Shown here in pieces: positions 44,886 to 55,439 of a stretch of DNA of 64,000 bases; position 1 is the stretch's first letter, and each line of letters begins with the position of its first letter. The DNA comes from Fasciolopsis buskii (taxonomy: Eukaryota; Platyhelminthes; Trematoda; Plagiorchiida; Fasciolidae). The DNA lies in the NCBI GenBank assembly GCA_008360955.1, contig LUCM01002247.1:1-64000 (forward strand). The letters are read 5' to 3'. The notes under the pieces were generated by a model. It searched no databases. It saw nothing but the letters and a program-made list of their open reading frames with translations, and was not told the DNA's origin. The translations under genes and the position numbers were made by a program.

Positions 44886-47346
44886 TCAAGGATATCATAA
44901 AATCCTTAGAAAACGGTCAGGGGAGCGCGCCCCAAGCTCCGAGTGGTTGTTTGCTATAAACGCCTCCAGAAACACTGTGCGTTCCAAATAGCCCATGCCG
45001 AAGAAGTCCGATTCAGTCTTATTTTTGTAGTGTTCGCACCGAGGTGCGAGGATGAAGGCGAATGGCTGACGCTGTTCATCGAGTCGACTGGTCATTCGCA
45101 GCGGAGGTCGTTAAATCATGATTCTAAACCAACCACCGGTGGCATGTGAAACATAGGGCACTACGCCTAACGGTATCCGAAAGCCGTATAAACTGAGCAG
45201 TGAGTCGCCGACTTCCACTAGATTAGGAGGCTCACAGATTGTCCAACTGTCATGTGGGTAGGAACATTTGACCAGAAGCTCGGAGCACATTATAATAACA
45301 ACGCACACTATTTCAGTTTTGAGGGAATCAAACCCAAACTATTACCATAAATTGTCTATTCCATTAGAATTAAGGGAATATCTTGGTTGCCACAACTAAA
45401 GTGTTCTTTTATCCGTTGAGAACGCTTCTCTCATTTTACTCGTGTAAGATTGAGCAAAAAGAACGGGTAATATAATGAGACAACCTTTTTGAAGAACTCC
45501 CTGCCACAGATGTCCGTTTTGCAAGCAATATACGGGTCACTACTTGCCACTCATCCGTCGACACAACTAACGGGTCGGCGATTTAACGTGTTCAGCACTT
45601 TCCACTGTTGCGCGGGGTAGTTACATTCCCCACCTTATTGCATGATTAATCTATACTCCATATCTGCTGACACTCAGAGCTCCTAAATATTTTCCCTTCC
45701 CATCGGGACAAGGGTGAACAGAATGTTTGCAATAATCTACCTAAGAATTACAGGAAAGAACTGCCGTAAAATTTCAAAAAGAATATAGATGTTCGCTTTT
45801 AAACACGACTGATTTCCTGAGTAAACATAGGCGCTTGGCATAAATTCGTTTTATTTTAAGTGGTGTTTTCCTGATCAATTTATTACTCCCTACATTGTGG
45901 TATCAAAAGCTCTCACTGTTTCTACCTCACTACTTCACCATCATAATAACAAAGTAAGTGATTAATGCGGCGTGCTTGGATGACTTTGAGGCGAGATCAA
46001 CTTTGGCGTAAATCAAGAGTTTATGTGAATAACAATCCTGAAGTTTATGACCAACAGTGGATTAACAAAAAATACCCCAAGTGTTAAGTAGCCAACTTCA
46101 GCCTGCAGATACGTGCATAAGCGTGGGTTGAATATTCGGTGAAATAAGAGCTCCTATCAGACAAGCGAGCTGGTTAATAGTTGCAAGTATAAACTAAGAT
46201 AGATCCTAAGACGCCAGGAAACGAGTTCATGAAATTTTCGTGTTTAATTAGGGCTATATATATATATATAGACAGAGGGGATATCTTGTTGTTGCACCGT
46301 TATTTTGTGCAAAAAACGAAGCAAGCGTGGGCAAGAATTTAGTCAACTTAGAGCCAGCTTCATCGATTAGGCAAAAGATTACTGTGAGAGCTTGAAACTT
46401 CTACCACACTTATGCTGAACTATTCTGAGTTGTGATGTCTGTTTTTAGAGTACTCTTGTTAGGTTGAAAGTAGCCGGAACTTGCAACTTGATCGCGCGAT
46501 CAATACATTAAATACAACCAATAACATCCCAGCGATAGGCACTTATATTCGTTGCTGCCCCCCAATCATATTAAATTAACGAGGAGGTAACAAGTAAGAA
46601 AAATGGTAAGAAATCATGAATAGGGAGAAACAGTTTCAGTGAATCTAGCTTAATATACTGCGGAGAATGTTACTAACCCCGCAATTCTCGTGGAACCATG
46701 CAACTTAGAATGATGAAAAATATACATCACTATGCTCATTGCGTTGAAAATGCTTCCAAGCTCAGACATATGCCTCGGCAATAGACCCCGACATTGTTAA
46801 TCAGGTTTGTGCCTAAACTGTGATTTCGATGTTTCGGTACAGTGGACAGATTTAGGTGAGTTTGTAGAAGTCAATAGGTATTCTGGGAGGTTCAGGCCCA
46901 AATGAGAGGAAAGGTCCTACCTTACAAACTAGAAAATTCATACATGATGTTTCCAAACAATTGGTATGTGCTTCAGATCTATAGAGGCTGTGTGACAGTC
47001 TGGCGAATACGATGACTGCTGCAATCTTCACGGCGTCTGCAGTAAACAAAGACGAGGTCGATACCTTACGTGACTAACCCATATTTTCAGCAGCAACAAG
47101 AATCAGTCTGAGATCAGCAAATGTCTAGTCAATGGATTTAACACTAATAGCACATGACATTGGATCCGTTGTGGTTTCTGTTGGTGAACTGCACCAAATA
47201 AATAGGAATTTAAGGTACCGAGGGCAATGCTTCTTCAAGAATTCCTCTAGCCTTTCCAGCCACAGTTCCAGTAAGACAACAGGAATAAAAAAACAGCAAC
47301 AACATGTAGTGGAAATCAAGATGGTTAAAGAAGTGACAATTCATAC
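44886..47346. other. unannotated intron DNA
   Basis: AT-rich intron sequence with a short (TA)n tract at about 46256-46270. Several short ORFs (44895-45308, 46852-47407) carry no recognised motif; the last overlaps exon 4 in antisense. Confidence 0.4.
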
Positions 47347-47507
47347 CTCATGCGTGAGAGATCATAAGAAAACTCTGGGAGCTCCTCGAAAACAATCCAA
47401 AGCATGATATCTTGTGTTTCTATGACCTGGTCTAACACGGACTCATCGAGGACGGAATCTTCATGCGTATATTCATAGGAAACAGAAGCGCCGTCTTGAC
47501 ATTTTCC
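47347..47507 (-). CDS. EPG5: EPG5 exon 4
   Basis: The exon is 161 nt with acceptor TTTTTTTATGGCAG and donor ATGAG|GTATGA. It encodes an acidic linker (HEDSVLDESVLDQVIE), then IMLWIVFEELPEF and DLSRMR. Joined to exon 5 it reads DLSRMR-WIVSVLF, matching human DLCQLK-ECISVLF. That match confirms both the frame and the junction (phase 2). Confidence 0.75.
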
Positions 47508-48199
47508 CTGCCATAAAAAAATTAACGGGTAGAGGCAAGCAGACTTTATTTTGACAGATAAACAAAGGCGTAATATTCCAGGTAACCATTTACCTACCTT
47601 AAAAGTAACCCTTGCACTCCTCGTACACACTGATCAAATTACTGGAAGTTGATTTTCACAGCGGCCAACAAACTGTGTAAATACGCTCACCGTCAACAAA
47701 TATCAACGTTCGTAAGAACAACCAGCGCGATAAACCGAACTTATTTTTTGCCCGCTCCGACCAGATTGGTCATATTCACCTCTTTCTCTTACCTAGGCAC
47801 GTAGTATCATTACGGTACTCCTTTGCGCAAATTTTCTAATTCCATTCTATTTCCTAATACCAACCCTTATTATGATGATCTGATTCAATCAACTGGGATG
47901 GTTCTGACAACATATTAGCTTTTTATTCATGGAAGTTTCCAGTTTTGTCTATTTAGTCAAGGATTTTCAAACCCATATAGCCGTGCTACTCAATGACAGT
48001 CTCAGTACATCAACAGCCCTGAGAAAACTGCGTGCTTCCGCATGGGCAAGCAAGCGGCACTACGCTTTCATACATGTATGTATATATAGACTGTAAATAG
48101 TATCTGGATATATATGTATATATGAAAGCAACATTCGACTAAACTGACTGGGCGATCATGTCCGAATGTCTATCGTTAAAGGGCGTGTTAGAAAAGCTC

Positions 48200-48460
48200 A
48201 TTTCAATCATTCAAACTACGATGAGTATGATGCGTTTCGAATAACTGCCGAAAAGCGAAAATCTTATTTGTGCAACCTCGACCTGGACGACATCCAGTCT
48301 GATACTCGCAGACGCTGCTCTCGCGATCCGGTGTCAAAAGGCGCAGCTTTATCGAAGTTAGCAACAATCGAAAATAAACGAATCCCACCACGATTACTAT
48401 CGCCAATGAGTGTGACCTTAAAAAGGGTAAAAATCAGTGACTCAATTCATGAAAACGGAA
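48200..48460 (-). mobile_element. RTE-I RT fragment
   Basis: The minus strand reads YQTGCRPGRGCTNKIFAFRQ (compare QAGFRPGRGCIDQIFTLRQ in the 53-kb copy), preceded by a damaged RGISLxPIVxK region. It is a single RT block with no catalytic box. Confidence 0.7.
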
Positions 48461-48557
48461 TATGTTCCAAGTTCCGGATGACAAACAACAAGGAAAGGTC
48501 CCTAATAAAATCAAAGGACACTGGTCGATTATTAAGAATACCTTGCATTCTGCTGGT

Positions 48558-48911
48558 TCAGCGGGTTGTGTCCTGTCCTGTCGCGGTGTAATACTCTGGA
48601 TTTCTGATGAATCTCTGGGTCTTCTTGATGCTTGCCAGTCCATCTCGGATAGCAGCGAGTATGATGAAGCACGGATCGCATCGAGAAGTGAATTCAACGC
48701 AATCTAGTGAAGGGATCCCGAGATCTGCTGATCTCAATGAGCTTTGGAGATGGGACATGCTGACCCCATGGGAAATTCCCGCAATCTGGTTCACTTCATC
48801 CTGGCTACCGATAAGAAAATATTGCGTGTGATCGAAACGATCTGTGAAGTTGACGGTTCGCCCATACACAACGAGCGGTGACGTTTTGTAAACTAAGCGG
48901 AACACTTTCAA
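48558..48911 (-). other. unassigned 117-codon ORF
   Basis: The ORF includes DHTQYFLIGSQDEVNQIAGI and DGLASIKKTQRFIRNPEYYT, upstream of and in the same orientation as the RTE-I fragment at 48200-48460. It has protein-like composition but no family I recognise. It may belong to a repeat. Confidence 0.25.
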
Positions 48912-48915
48912 GCAC

Positions 48916-50470
48916 CATTTAGCTGACCCTCAGCATCATCCCCTCCCGCGGCCATTCCGACAAATGTCCAGCGGCCTGTTGAAACAGATCCATGAACTGA
49001 GGTGGGGATCTTCAAGATAATCCAAGCCGTAGGATATCATAAAGCGCCGGCCAGCGATGGCCTCTCCCTAGCTCTATTTAAAGATGGAGAAATAAAACAG
49101 ATCAGAGAGCTTCAGGTTCTGTTATCGAAGGCCTGGTAATCAGAAAACGTCTCCTCCTCGTGAGGGAGGGAGGCGTTGTTTGTGATCTCACTATTTATGA
49201 AAAGTTAGCATAGTTATCGCGCTAACCATGGGGGCATCAGCCTAATCTCGACAGCCTCAAGACTACTTTTGTCTGTCGTTCTTCGCAGGTTCTACAACAC
49301 CCGTGAAGAGCAAACTCGCGGGGAACAGGCTGGTTTTGCGTTGGTCGTCGATGCGCCGATCGAACCTTCATTTTCCAACAGCTGTTAGACCACCATTTTA
49401 ATTTCAAACGTCCAACGATCATTGTAATATTACACATTCGCGCACCTCTCGAAGAGTTACACCGTCAAAACTCAGATCGGGTTAGGGCTTATGACCAACT
49501 TTCTCCAACCTTCGTCATCTCCATTGAAGTACGGCAAGGCCGTCCTGTCTCCCAATCTCCATTCAACTTTCTCACAGATGGTGTTTCACAAAACGTTTCA
49601 TCTGGTCTTTTAAACAACGGAGTTGAACTCCACCGAGAAAACTTTTGACTTAGAGCATGCCGATTAAATCACCTGGTTGAGCGACAATGCACAGACAATT
49701 CAGCACGCGTCGGAAAGCTTGGAGATTGGAGTATCCAGACACGATATGTACTTTGCGCCTCCAAATTGCAAGATACTTCTTCAAGACTGACAGAAACCTG
49801 TGCCCGCACTCACCCTTTGTGACAATCGCTTAGAGGTAGTCAATAGCCTCAAGTACTTTGGGGGTCTGATCATACCTGGGGAATTGCGAAAGCCAGAGCA
49901 GCAAACCTACGCAAACCTACGACACTCGTGGCGCTGTCATGAAATCTGGATTGCCCTCAAGGGAAGAATGTAAAATGTCACAGTTCATAGCGTTCTTCTT
50001 TAGGATTGTGAGAACTGGCCTATCCGCATTGAGGGTGCCCGGCGACTTTCTGTTTTCTACCAATTGTCCCAAAAGCATTGCTCAAGTCTGATAGAAACAT
50101 CGGGTGAGTAATGGCGAGGTGCATCTTCGTGTGTTGAGTGAAAGTAATCCTCTGACTGCGGCAATCGCTCTACATCATCTTCGGTGGCTAGGGCACGTGA
50201 TGCGTATGCATAAGCACCGTCTAACTTATCGTGCTCTTTTTACACGTGCTGGACAAGGATGAAAGAAACGACGCGACAGTAAGGCTATGACTTGGGTTAG
50301 AGGTATAAAGAAGTCGGTGTTTCCTGCCTTCCTAGTTGGATCTCAGGAGACGATGACTTGTTTGCTGGAGGCGCTGAGAGACATGGCTCACAACCGAAGT
50401 CAGTGGCGTGGATGTTGCATGGCTTGTCTGCTATACTGGTGTCCCGTGCAGGAAAGAACTTGGAAGACAA
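48916..50470 (+). mobile_element. RTE-II retrotransposon copy 2
   Basis: This copy starts earlier than copy 1 (ELRWGSSRIIQAVGYHKAPA at about 48995, linker before RT) and ends with a better-preserved tail: CLLEALRDMAHNRSQWRGCC at 50360-50420. Between about 49375 and 50283 it is nearly identical to 17868-18780; 49271-49375 differs more. Stops interrupt all modules. Confidence 0.82.
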
Positions 50471-50581
50471 CAAAACACCACAAAATGTTAACGATAGAAA
50501 CACAGAAAATAACTTACTACTTCTACGTTATTGTTGCTTTTAACTGTGTAGATTTATTTCTGTTACTGTAATGGCCACTTT

Positions 50582-50584
<3 letters not shown>

Positions 50585-50631
<47 letters not shown>
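50585..50631. repeat. (AT)n microsatellite
   Basis: About 23 AT units follow the RTE-II copy 2 tail region. Confidence 0.97.
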
Positions 50632-50633
<2 letters not shown>

Positions 50634-50805
50634 AGCCCCTAAGTTCTGTCATAAACCGTTTCGTTTCTAGAAGTTCGCCGCCAGCCGACGTTACGTATAA
50701 GCCCAGGCAGTGTGCAACCGATACCCACAGCGGATGCTACTTTCATTTCTTCGGCTATTTTGAACCCCCTTGAGATTCTTTGTAACTTTATAGATCCTGT
50801 TTTAC

Positions 50806-51059
50806 TTCCTTGCAGTTCCGGATCTCAACGGCTGTTGAGAAAAGCAATATTTGTGTTGGAAATTAGACCCATAACCGCGGGGAAGAAGTAATGCCAAGTA
50901 CATTGCCCGTTTGATGTGGTCCAAATGCTGTTCTGCACGGCTGATCGAAGGAGTTACTAGCTCATGTGATAGTTTCCGTTTAGAATTCGTCTGAACATCT
51001 AGGTCAGACAAACATTGTACGGCTAAATGGGTTTGAGGTTTGCCCAGATAACCACTGAG
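50806..51059 (-). CDS. EPG5: EPG5 exon 3
   Basis: The open stretch encodes LSGYLGKPQTHLAVQ and then AEQHLDHIKRAMYLALLLP. This resembles the human segment SEHLHQTLALHSY through VESYIYALLSS. The acceptor is taken at CTCCAG (exon start 51059, phase 0); CGCAG upstream and CTCAG downstream are alternatives. The donor is taken as GGAA|GTAAAA, which gives phase 2 and does not match the phase-0 start of exon 4. Either a small exon is missing between them or the donor is elsewhere. Confidence 0.65.
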
Positions 51060-51259
51060 CTGGAGCAAAAACTGCGTTAGGACTCATTTACGGTCCGACT
51101 TCATCAATAGCGATTAACTAGTGTAACCATTAGACGAGAATAAAAATGCTTAAAAAATAACATTTTGCTGCGCGCATGAGGCAAGAGTTTATTGGAATGG
51201 AGACAACCGGTTGCTTTAGGAGACGGACTGCGCTAATGATAGGGGTCAGAAATCCTTAC

Positions 51260-51288
51260 CCTGAAACTTGGAAGTGCCAGAAAATCGC
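51260..51288 (-). CDS. possible EPG5 microexon (29 nt)
   Basis: A 29-nt interval is bordered by a pyrimidine-containing TTAG acceptor and a good donor, CAGG|GTAAGG. Read in phase 0 from exon 2 it gives AIFWHFQVS plus two bases, which would require a phase-2 acceptor for the next exon; CTCAG at 51052 could serve. Human EPG5 has about 30 residues between the flanking conserved blocks. Support is only from the splice signals, so this is a suggestion. Confidence 0.3.
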
Positions 51289-51405
51289 CTAAGCTTTCAA
51301 CAAATCAGAAGTAAGGTCGAGCTGAATAGCGCATAATCGCCGTTTACTACAATGGACTGTCAGAGCATGCGTATCTGATAGTTGATAGAACTTCGAGTAA
51401 CTTAC

Positions 51406-51569
51406 CGAAACCTTCGACGTCTTTCGAGATAACTTCCATACAACCGACTTCAGTTGAGTTACATCACGACGGACCATTTGGAATCGATCCATCGCACGCT
51501 GCCATTGACCCCAACAATGAATGAAATTGTTTACCAAAATCTGGAAAAAATCCCTGTCCTCGTTTGCCA
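51406..51569 (-). CDS. EPG5: EPG5 exon 2
   Basis: This exon of 164 nt follows a very short 62-base intron ending in a pyrimidine-rich tract and TTTAG. It encodes ANEDRDFFQILVNNF and a helical stretch with WGQWQRAMDRF and VVWKLSRKTSKVS. It aligns with the human region DRHEFYELLLNY through KSRLWQFKEEQ. The donor TCG|GTAAGT is consensus and phase 0. It is the first strongly conserved block of the family. Confidence 0.85.
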
Positions 51570-51631
51570 CTAAAGCACATGGAGAAACAATTGACATATC
51601 CTGGCTATAGTGTAACATGGGTCAGATAAAC

Positions 51632-52136
51632 TTGCCTTCAGAAACTCCAGCTCTATCGAATCAATGTTATCTAGTGTGTGATTGACATAAAGGTTTTTTA
51701 AACAGTCCATTGTCATTGGACTTGGTAGGGAGCATTCAAAGGGCGGAGACCCCGAATTGATGTTCTCCGAGAGCGGTGCAGATGCTGCAGTGGGTTCTGT
51801 ACCTATTTCCTCAGGGACTTCGGGATCTAGTCGGGGATATAGTTGCGAGGGACTCTCCTGAGTTTTTACGGTGTGATGAGCAGCAGTTGGCGTAGCCAAC
51901 GTGTTGCTATTTTCTGCCTCTTGATCTTCTGTCTCACACTGAGTTTCATATTTTTTATCTTCAATATTTTCAATGACTTCATTTCCGGAGAGCAAGTCAC
52001 ATGGCAGCGCATGATCTGCAACTTTCATCTTTTCTAGTTGGGTTACTAGGTCCGCAAACTGAACGAATGTCGAGTTAGAAAGGAAAGCACACAATACCTT
52101 TGGAGCTTTCTCGACTTTTCTGCAGGATTCAGCCAT
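51632..52136 (-). CDS. EPG5: EPG5 exon 1 with start codon
   Basis: The exon gives 168 codons plus one base from a true ATG, beginning MAESCRKVEK; human EPG5 also begins MAE. The first 140 residues are acidic and low in complexity, with QLYPRLDPE at residues 98-106, matching the LYPxL-type segment of human EPG5. The exon ends in LDNIDSIELEFLKA, which aligns with the human segment around LENVESYLEEF. The donor is GCAA|GTTTAT at 51631, phase 1. It is chosen because the split codon then gives AMANEDRDFF across the junction, like human SMAHQDRHEF. A nearer consensus GC donor breaks the frame. The 300 bases upstream hold nothing recognisable beyond presumed 5' UTR or promoter. Confidence 0.85.
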
Positions 52137-52439
52137 AATTAGATGAGTACAGCTGGACCATTGGTTTCAAGCCTGACAAAACGAAGGATAGTCAGCGAAC
52201 ATATGATAATGACGTTGAAGGTGGTAAGAAAATAACTGTCATTTACATTTATATTTTTCTTCGTCACAGCTAAGGTAGTTGGGTACCCCGAGGTAGACCA
52301 CAAGGGAACGGTCACCAAACGAGTGAAGAGACGTGGATAAAAATTTGAATGAGTAGGTAACCGCAAACAAATAATGACAATCTCGACGACGAGATGAATT
52401 TTCTAGTTGGACGCGTTCTCTTTAAACAATATCAACAAC

Positions 52440-54480
52440 GTTCCTTTTTCGCACTGTGATATCATCATCATCATAATCATCATCATCATCATCATAATCA
52501 TAATCATCATCATCATCGTTGTTCAGCCTTAAACAGCAAGGCAAGCCTCGCTGACCGCTGCCTTTCCCCAGAGTTACACGATCATATAAAAAGAGTGAAT
52601 ATCCAACGGGAACAGGGAGTGGACCTACACAGGCGGCAAAAGATAAGATACTGCTGCAGCAAACATACGAAACAGTCTGGCTGCACAAACGCACTCTTTC
52701 AATCATTCTGATTCGATAGAAAATGACAGCATGATCGCCACTGTTCACGGTTCACTGCCATATCCTTCAGTGTCTCCAGCCAGCAAGTCGACGAGTCTTT
52801 CGGACTCCAACCACGAAGGCGTGAGACACCTACTTTACCTAACTTCGCTATACATTTTCTCATCCCACGTTGCCACGTCATCTGTTGGCCTCCACATAGC
52901 TTCTTCCATTTCTTAGGAGGAACACAAAATAGGGCACGATATGGTAGACGAATGTTCGTCATACGCAACACGTGACCCAACCAGCGTAGTGTACTAAGTT
53001 TCATACGCTGAAACAAGCTACTTTCAGAAGTGGCACCCAATACCAGATTCCTAACCTCAATATTACTCACCCGGTCACTCCATCCAATCCTAGCCATACT
53101 ACGTAAACATCGGTTGTCAAAAACCTCCAATTGACGAGCATCGCCCAAACGTATACTCCATGTCGCAACCGTACAACGGAACTGAACACACTGCAGCACA
53201 GTACACACGACTTTTCAACTTCAGTGAAATATCAGGCCAACGCCAAAAGTGCTTCAATCCAGCGTAAGCTGCCCGAGCCTTGGATATACGCATACTTACC
53301 TCCAATCCCGAGCTACCATCGTTAGATACGCAGCTACCAAGGTAGGTGAAACGGTCCACAACCGTCAGCTCCTCTCCATCCAGTATCAAGTTCGGCGCTG
53401 CTGTCGTCCAGTCCTGTAACAGTACTTTGCAAATTGAAGGTGCAAAGCACATGCCAAAGCGAGCAACCGATCTCGACAGTTTGTCTAGTGCCCGTTGTGC
53501 ATGGTCCGCAGACTCGAACAGGCACACGACGTCATCTGCGTAATCTAGATCGCATGGCTTCCCTCCACCTCCCAGTTCCAGTCCTACATCCCGGAGACCT
53601 CCTAAAGCATCTTCCATCACCTCGTCCATGACGAAGTTGAACAAGAATGGAGAGATGGAACACCCTTGTCGAACGCCACTAGTCGTTTCGAATGAACATG
53701 ACAGTTCACCGTATACCCTAACGCGACCATAGGTATGCGAGTACAATACTCGAAACAGGTTCACAAACTTCATTGGCATACCCTTCCGGTGGAGAGCACT
53801 GAGTAGTGCTCGTCGATCCACGGAGTCAAAAGCACCTTTTAAGTCGAGGAAGACTACGATCGTAGGGCGGCAGTGCGTGTGGCGCGTTTCGAGTATCTGT
53901 CGAAGAGTGAATATCTGGTCGATGCAACCTCGACCTGGCCGAAATCCGGCCTGTTGTTCGCGGATATTACTCTCGCGAATCGGTGCCAAAAGGAGCAGCA
54001 TTATCGAAGCTAACATCTTAGTAACTATCGGAATTAAACTAATCCCACGATGATTGCTGCAGTCACTCCGTGTACCCTTCTTGAAGATGGGTATAATCAG
54101 TGACTGTCAGAGCCAAACACGCCTGTTGGCCAGCCTGCATTTAAGTGTGCACATTGAAGGAACCCAGATGCAGAGGCTGACGAGGTTTGAGAAAATGTGA
54201 GCTAACAGTCTCAAAACCACCTACCACAATATTTGACAATAAACGGTTGCGAGTATCGGGCGTGTTATCGATGGAGATACTATGGGTAGGCAGAAGGGGC
54301 AAACAGATTCGGTTGGAGACAGAAGAGACAGGTTGAATAAAAGAGAGGGAACTCTGAGCAGTAGCATACTCATTACTACCCACCCCACCAACACTCGATG
54401 CAATGGGCAGCTCGGTCCTGATTATCCTGCGCGACGACCGATGCAGTGTGGAATTATTTGTAGGCGTGTAACTCATGGGG
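52440..54480 (-). mobile_element. RTE-I copy with endonuclease deleted
   Basis: This is the best-preserved RT of the window: QQAGFRPGRGCIDQIFTLRQ, FLDLKGAFDSVDRRALLSAL, SFETTSGVRQGCSISPFLFN, LDYADDVVCLFESADHAQRA (YADD), RFGMCFAPSICKVLLQDW, FTYLGSCVSNDG. After a frameshift come RCLRSMARIGWSDRVSN, LRWLGHVLRM, WKKLCGGQQMTWQRGM and VNREQWRS. The 5' part (HRSSRRIIRTELPIASS, then LHLGSFNVHT at 54150) joins directly to the RT start near 54100, so the endonuclease is missing. The tail is (ATC)n-rich at 52461-52516. It lies just upstream of EPG5 exon 1, in the same orientation. Confidence 0.9.
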
Positions 54481-54950
54481 AATAATGGACGGGTACTGCT
54501 AGGGAGCCCAGCCGCTAAGCAGAAGAACGATTAGGGTTCTCAACCAAAGCCTTTGGTTCTGACAAGAACCTGACCGCAAGGCAGTGGGGAATACTTGAGT
54601 GAGTGCCCATCTACTTGAATCAATTAGTTTNCTAAGCAACAGAACGATTAGGGTTCTCGACTAAAGCCTTTGGTTCTGACAAGAACCTGACCGCAAGGCA
54701 GTGGGGAATACTTGAGTGAGTGCCCATCTACTTGAATCAATTAGTTTTCCACTCGTTTTTCCGACTGAGCTGCTAACTCAGATCAACCCCCAACTTGGAG
54801 GACCAGGAGACTACTTCGTCAGGCCTCTACCCAATGACCTTCCAGGCATGATTGGATCTTCGGCTTGAGATAAGCCATCCTGTATAGCTCGATGGATTAT
54901 GGAGGCACGCAAGCCGTCACACCATGTCAAGGTGCAGTGTCGTTGTGGTG
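54480..54950 (-). mobile_element. RTE-I 5' leader with tandem duplication
   Basis: The leader region is shared with 26800-27110 and 39830-40060. It directly adjoins the head of the 52440-54480 copy, so together they form one 5'-to-3' element missing its endonuclease. It contains the 117-bp duplication around an N at 54631. Confidence 0.7.
54515..54747. repeat. 117-bp tandem duplication around an assembly N
   Basis: 54515-54630 and 54632-54747 are almost identical (both start ctaagca and end caattagttt), separated by the N. An assembly join that repeats the same sequence is as likely as a real duplication. Confidence 0.9.
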
Positions 54951-55189
54951 CTGAGTTCTACTGAGTTCTACGGTCTCTGAAACGTGAGTTTACGACTCGA
55001 ATGTGGTATCTTGACTTAATATCCGCACATATCTCCTGTGCGTCTGAGAAGACAGAATGGCATGCAATGAAGGTCAATGGGGTGCAGGAACAGTGCTGAC
55101 TTATAAGGCTGAAACAACCAGTTTGGACAGAGTTCGGGTTAATCATCGCCTATTTACTGGGTGTTCGAAAGGATGAGAAATATATCGCC

Positions 55190-55330
55190 ATCAAGATTAT
55201 CGTCCAGCGTTAAACAGCAATGCAGGCATCACTGGCCGCTGCCTTTTCCCCAGAGTTACACGAGCATGTAGTGGACCTACAAAGGCGGAATTAGACAAGA
55301 ATGCTCCAGTAGCCATGACACGGAACTAGG
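55190..55330 (-). mobile_element. RTE-I 3' end, decayed
   Basis: The phrase attatcgtccagcgttaaacagcaatgcagg, with ccccagagttacacg and gtagtggacctacaaaggcgg after it, matches the reverse complement of the RTE-I 3' UTR at 52500-52640. Confidence 0.75.
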
Positions 55331-55439
55331 AAATATATACGTATGTAAACACCTACTCGAGGCTGCAGAGACAACAAGTTAACTTCCGAATAAACATTCA
55401 CAAAACAAATTTCTTGGGGTGCCCAATTACGTCAATGCA

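Larger units (their letters stand above)
1758..52136 (-). other. EPG5: EPG5 gene locus, 5' part (partial gene)
   Basis: This locus spans sixteen supported coding exons on the minus strand, from the ATG at 52136 to the last exon seen at 1758-1875. The family product is a very large, mostly alpha-helical protein. In animals it is a RAB7 effector that tethers autophagosomes to late endosomes and lysosomes and promotes STX17-SNAP29 SNARE assembly; human loss causes Vici syndrome. That is family knowledge. What the sequence shows is a collinear series of exons resembling vertebrate EPG5 in order, with borders that mostly agree in phase. The introns (64 bp to about 8 kb) hold most of the repeats listed below. 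The C-terminal 40% of the gene lies beyond the left edge. No other host gene was recognised. Confidence 0.88.

Noticed and set aside
47132..47407. 91-codon plus-strand ORF near exon 4
   Set aside because: It overlaps exon 4 in antisense and has only low-complexity K/Q/S content.
51618..51640. GC-AG donor AAG|GCAAGT at the end of EPG5 exon 1
   Set aside because: It matches the GC-donor consensus, but in phase 0 it shifts the frame of exon 2. The neighbouring GCAA|GTTTAT restores the frame and gives the conserved AMANEDRDFF junction.
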